Below are positions 63,801 to 64,000 of a stretch of 64,000 bases of DNA, in pieces; the stretch's first letter is position 1, and each line of letters opens with the position of its first letter. The position numbers and the translations under genes are program-made. This DNA is from Symbioplanes lichenis (GTDB lineage: Bacteria; Actinomycetota; Actinomycetes; Mycobacteriales; Micromonosporaceae), in NCBI RefSeq assembly GCF_030709675.1, contig NZ_JAUZQD010000003.1, positions 186,001 to 250,000 of the forward strand, given 5' to 3'. The notes beneath the pieces were generated by a model. It was not told the DNA's origin. It did not search any database and saw only the letters and a list, made by a program, of their open reading frames with translations.

Positions 63801-64000
63801 CGAGTTGTTCCGCCGCGGGATCCACGTCGACTGGAGCAGCCTCGCCCCGGGCGGCCGCCGGATCCCGTTGCCCACCATGCCGTTCCGCGCCGACCGGCAC
63901 TGGGCTCCCGCCGCTGCCGAACCTGCTCGCCCTGCCGCCGTTCCTTCGTCCGCTGATCGTGCCGCCGCTGGAGGTCCGCACCCCATGCCGAACGAGCCCG
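57790..64000 (+). CDS. Polyketide synthase-type megasynthase: adenylation-KR-ACP-KS-AT (3' end outside window)
   Basis: At least 2070 aa from ATG at 57790 with AGAGAGGA upstream, overlapping the MFS gene. Residues ~1-100 resemble a shortened AMP-ligase C-terminal lobe (RTDTGDVDWPALHRLPV). An AMP-ligase follows (~150-690: SSGSTSRSK, FDTGDLAYL, KTTSGKIQ). A ketoreductase has VTGGRGG (~848) with S971/Y985 region. An ACP has GLDSV with S1142. A ketosynthase has the triad C1371 (QTACSTA), H1507 (EAHGTGT) and H1544 (KGNIGHLD). An acyltransferase has GHSAGE (S1791) and HAFH (1890-1893), indicating malonyl-CoA. The frame is open at the window end. Confidence 0.93.
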   Translation, partial: MPHETSDPPVDLSEAAGLAGAAELAMSERIDVAGRRRTVVYVAPLPGVDPADLRRAVTAAASGSHPALPDVVVVTSIPRTDTGDVDWPALHRLPVATSAGAPIHPAAPPPVPTFPLTTPMAPPAGEEAGPQVHSDEPAGPPVVIGGDELPEDEHDQPDLVRALLHAAATWPDRGLTLVEADGTRRLSYPELAGAARRILTGLRAEGLRPGDPVILHAPTLTGHFTGLWACVLGGLHPVAVAQAPTYERRNATLDKLFHAWRTLGEPPVLSSGTTVGALTAYAGMRGMRVLDLDAWRDAPPASDVHLPEPGDVATLQLSSGSTSRSKIVPLTHRGLVRYARGSRLAGRFRPGGTALNWLPLDHVAALVMTHLGPVLLGSPTVHVATPLVLADPLRWLDLLEEHRAAHSWAPNFGFKLVAEALRAADGTRTWDLRHVRSLINAGEQCTEPVMRRFAQTTERFGLGARPLLLAWGMAETCTVCTYQPFDAAAVQRVRVGPDGVRLELDPSGSTLLSMGPPVAGTAMRVAGPDGRTVLPERHIGRLQVRSERVLPGYLHNPEADREAFPDGDWFDTGDLAYLHDGRMTITGRAKEVIIVNGVHYFCHEIEDVAGEVDGVAVSNVAALGVPDAEGIERIAVLLVPSGGDDPGLLSRVRAHLAHRMQITGAEIVAVPPDRFDKTTSGKIQRAGMRARWLAGGYDDVRSSDPRTAPDCVYRATWHPRSFPEDPHPVPSPRIVHTGSSVAEMLALARRIAAEGWTGELVTVGSSSPEAAVVASLGASLAAEHSGVRAWHLDVPDHDDAVIRRALTWRHHEPVIAWRGRPLVRRLERVPLALADGESPLLPGSRWLVTGGRGGVAAALLGSLPHGLDLLITGRTPVPADDPALVALRTAGHRIQYAALDITDPQALNQAVDAWGGALDGVLHLAGQYQLEPLATADPDHWHDQLAAKVQGSLAVSELLARWPDAALIAFSSLVAQVPVAGASAYAAGNRFLEAWCEQLARDRPVWCLAWGAWRGTGISRSQEAIEDTLRRYAYVLEPAQAAALTHAALRLPPGQLYLGVDPAAVRFRGLVQPPHALETAAGADAFGTELPPPLVSRAAPVVSDPVPAGSGVVRRQVDAALRAALPGGVRDDVPFYDAGLDSVAILRAHALLERALGRTLPPTLFFEHGTPAALRAHLGGSSAADGATPAGAGTRDGRVAVIGIALRFPDAADTGQYWRNLLDGRVSIRRFDRAELLAAGLPAALVDDERFVPASGALDDIAGFDAAYFGISPGEAALMDPQHRKFLEVCHEALEDGGYAGSAGPVALFAGSGMHLYSLRTYLRTQLGDVDPGDQVAALRATIGNETDFLASRVAYKLGLTGPAVSVQTACSTALVAVHQAVRALQAGDAELALAGAAALHVPGVAGYRAEPGSILSPTGVCRPFDTAADGTVGGNGVAALLLKPLDRALADGDTVHAVITGTAVNNDGSDKAGYAAPSVGGHAAVIRRALAAAGLTPDDLGYLEAHGTGTPIGDPIEIEALRTVFGERRLPLTVGAVKGNIGHLDTCAGMAGLIKAILAVRHGQIPPVAGLRDPIVAGALSLPTSPVDWPAEQPRRAGVSALGVGGTNAHVIVEQGPAPDPAPSTSAYLVPLSAPTSEALTTLAGRLADRLDAADPPRAEDVLMTLGAGRRIHSERLFIHAATATAAARALRMPADSPAAPVIGPVVFALAGQGADVAAAIAALQGHPAARDVLRECAAHHERWWGTDLLAPVTPGDTAAGQPALVALQLAQARFLHTIGVRPEQLIGHSAGEYAALCLAGALSVADTMYLAGLRGHLMQHRTEPGAAVAVFTDDATAGDLCAAVPGLTHTVRNGPENQVLSGSPAVVDQVCAALDEAGIGYRRLAVSHAFHSAAMDPILDDLTAQAATLDWQPLQTPLVSGFDGTILSPGTLLGAGHVRRHTRDRANFRAGVETLLALDRGAASSFIELGPGAVLTGLGTQWPDTTWIPTHRRDGSLAGAVGELFRRGIHVDWSSLAPGGRRIPLPTMPFRADRHWAPAAAEPARPAAVPSSADRAAAGGPHPMPNEP

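Overview
The window comes from a very GC-rich actinobacterium. GTG starts, GTGA/ATGA stop-start overlaps and C- or G-ending codons dominate almost throughout. A DUF3040 gene, tandem discoidin-domain secreted glycosidases, an EACC1-caspase pair and an RHS-type toxin remnant point to a soil actinomycete, probably Micromonosporaceae (Actinoplanes-like). That placement is inference from gene content; there is no rRNA in the window. I found no tRNA, rRNA, CRISPR array, prophage or complete IS.

Layout. 1-5.2 kb: end of a carbohydrate ABC-transporter operon (permease, two Gfo/Idh/MocA dehydrogenases, two TIM-barrel isomerases/epimerases) with a convergent LacI repressor. 5.2-11.5 kb: a small element with terminal inverted repeats, then nickel-pincer cofactor genes larE-larB-larC; convergent to them an Lrp/AsnC regulator-larA operon, itself divergent from an amidohydrolase. 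11.5-14.7 kb: a lower-GC island with a predicted PD-(D/E)XK nuclease gene, a truncated follower and a decayed GAF gene. 14.7-20.1 kb: GH92 mannosidase, glycosyltransferase and an OmpR-type two-component system. 20.1-27.7 kb: hypotheticals, a GH26 lipoprotein, a glycerophosphodiesterase, a DUF2079 membrane protein, a second closely similar two-component system, and PilZ-like and YjbR-like proteins.

27.7-32.2 kb: a Clp_N-like protein divergent from an EACC1-caspase pair (a predicted biological-conflict module), then a DCC/HTTM membrane cluster. 32.5-38.6 kb: a radical SAM protein with unusual cysteine spacing, an XRE-ImmA/IrrE plus PIN-like pair, IclR divergent from pcaHG, and an SDR gene divergent from TetR with twin operators. 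38.7-42.8 kb: regulators (TetR, GAF-HATPase, AraC, PadR) and a HAAS-domain membrane protein.

43.0-54.7 kb: a polysaccharide-degradation regulon (pectate lyase, a two-catalytic-domain glycosidase, a discoidin-DUF1996 protein, LacI). It is tied together by five near-identical 14-bp palindromes related to GGAAAGCGCTTTCC. It is interrupted by two hypotheticals and a decayed RHS/HINT toxin with an intact candidate immunity gene. 54.7-57.8 kb: STAS protein, gene remnants, GNAT, DUF3040 and an MFS exporter ending in a 15-bp minisatellite. 57.8 kb to the end: the first 2070 codons of an assembly-line synthase (adenylation-KR-ACP-KS-AT), open at the window edge and translationally coupled to the MFS gene, so a biosynthetic cluster starts here.
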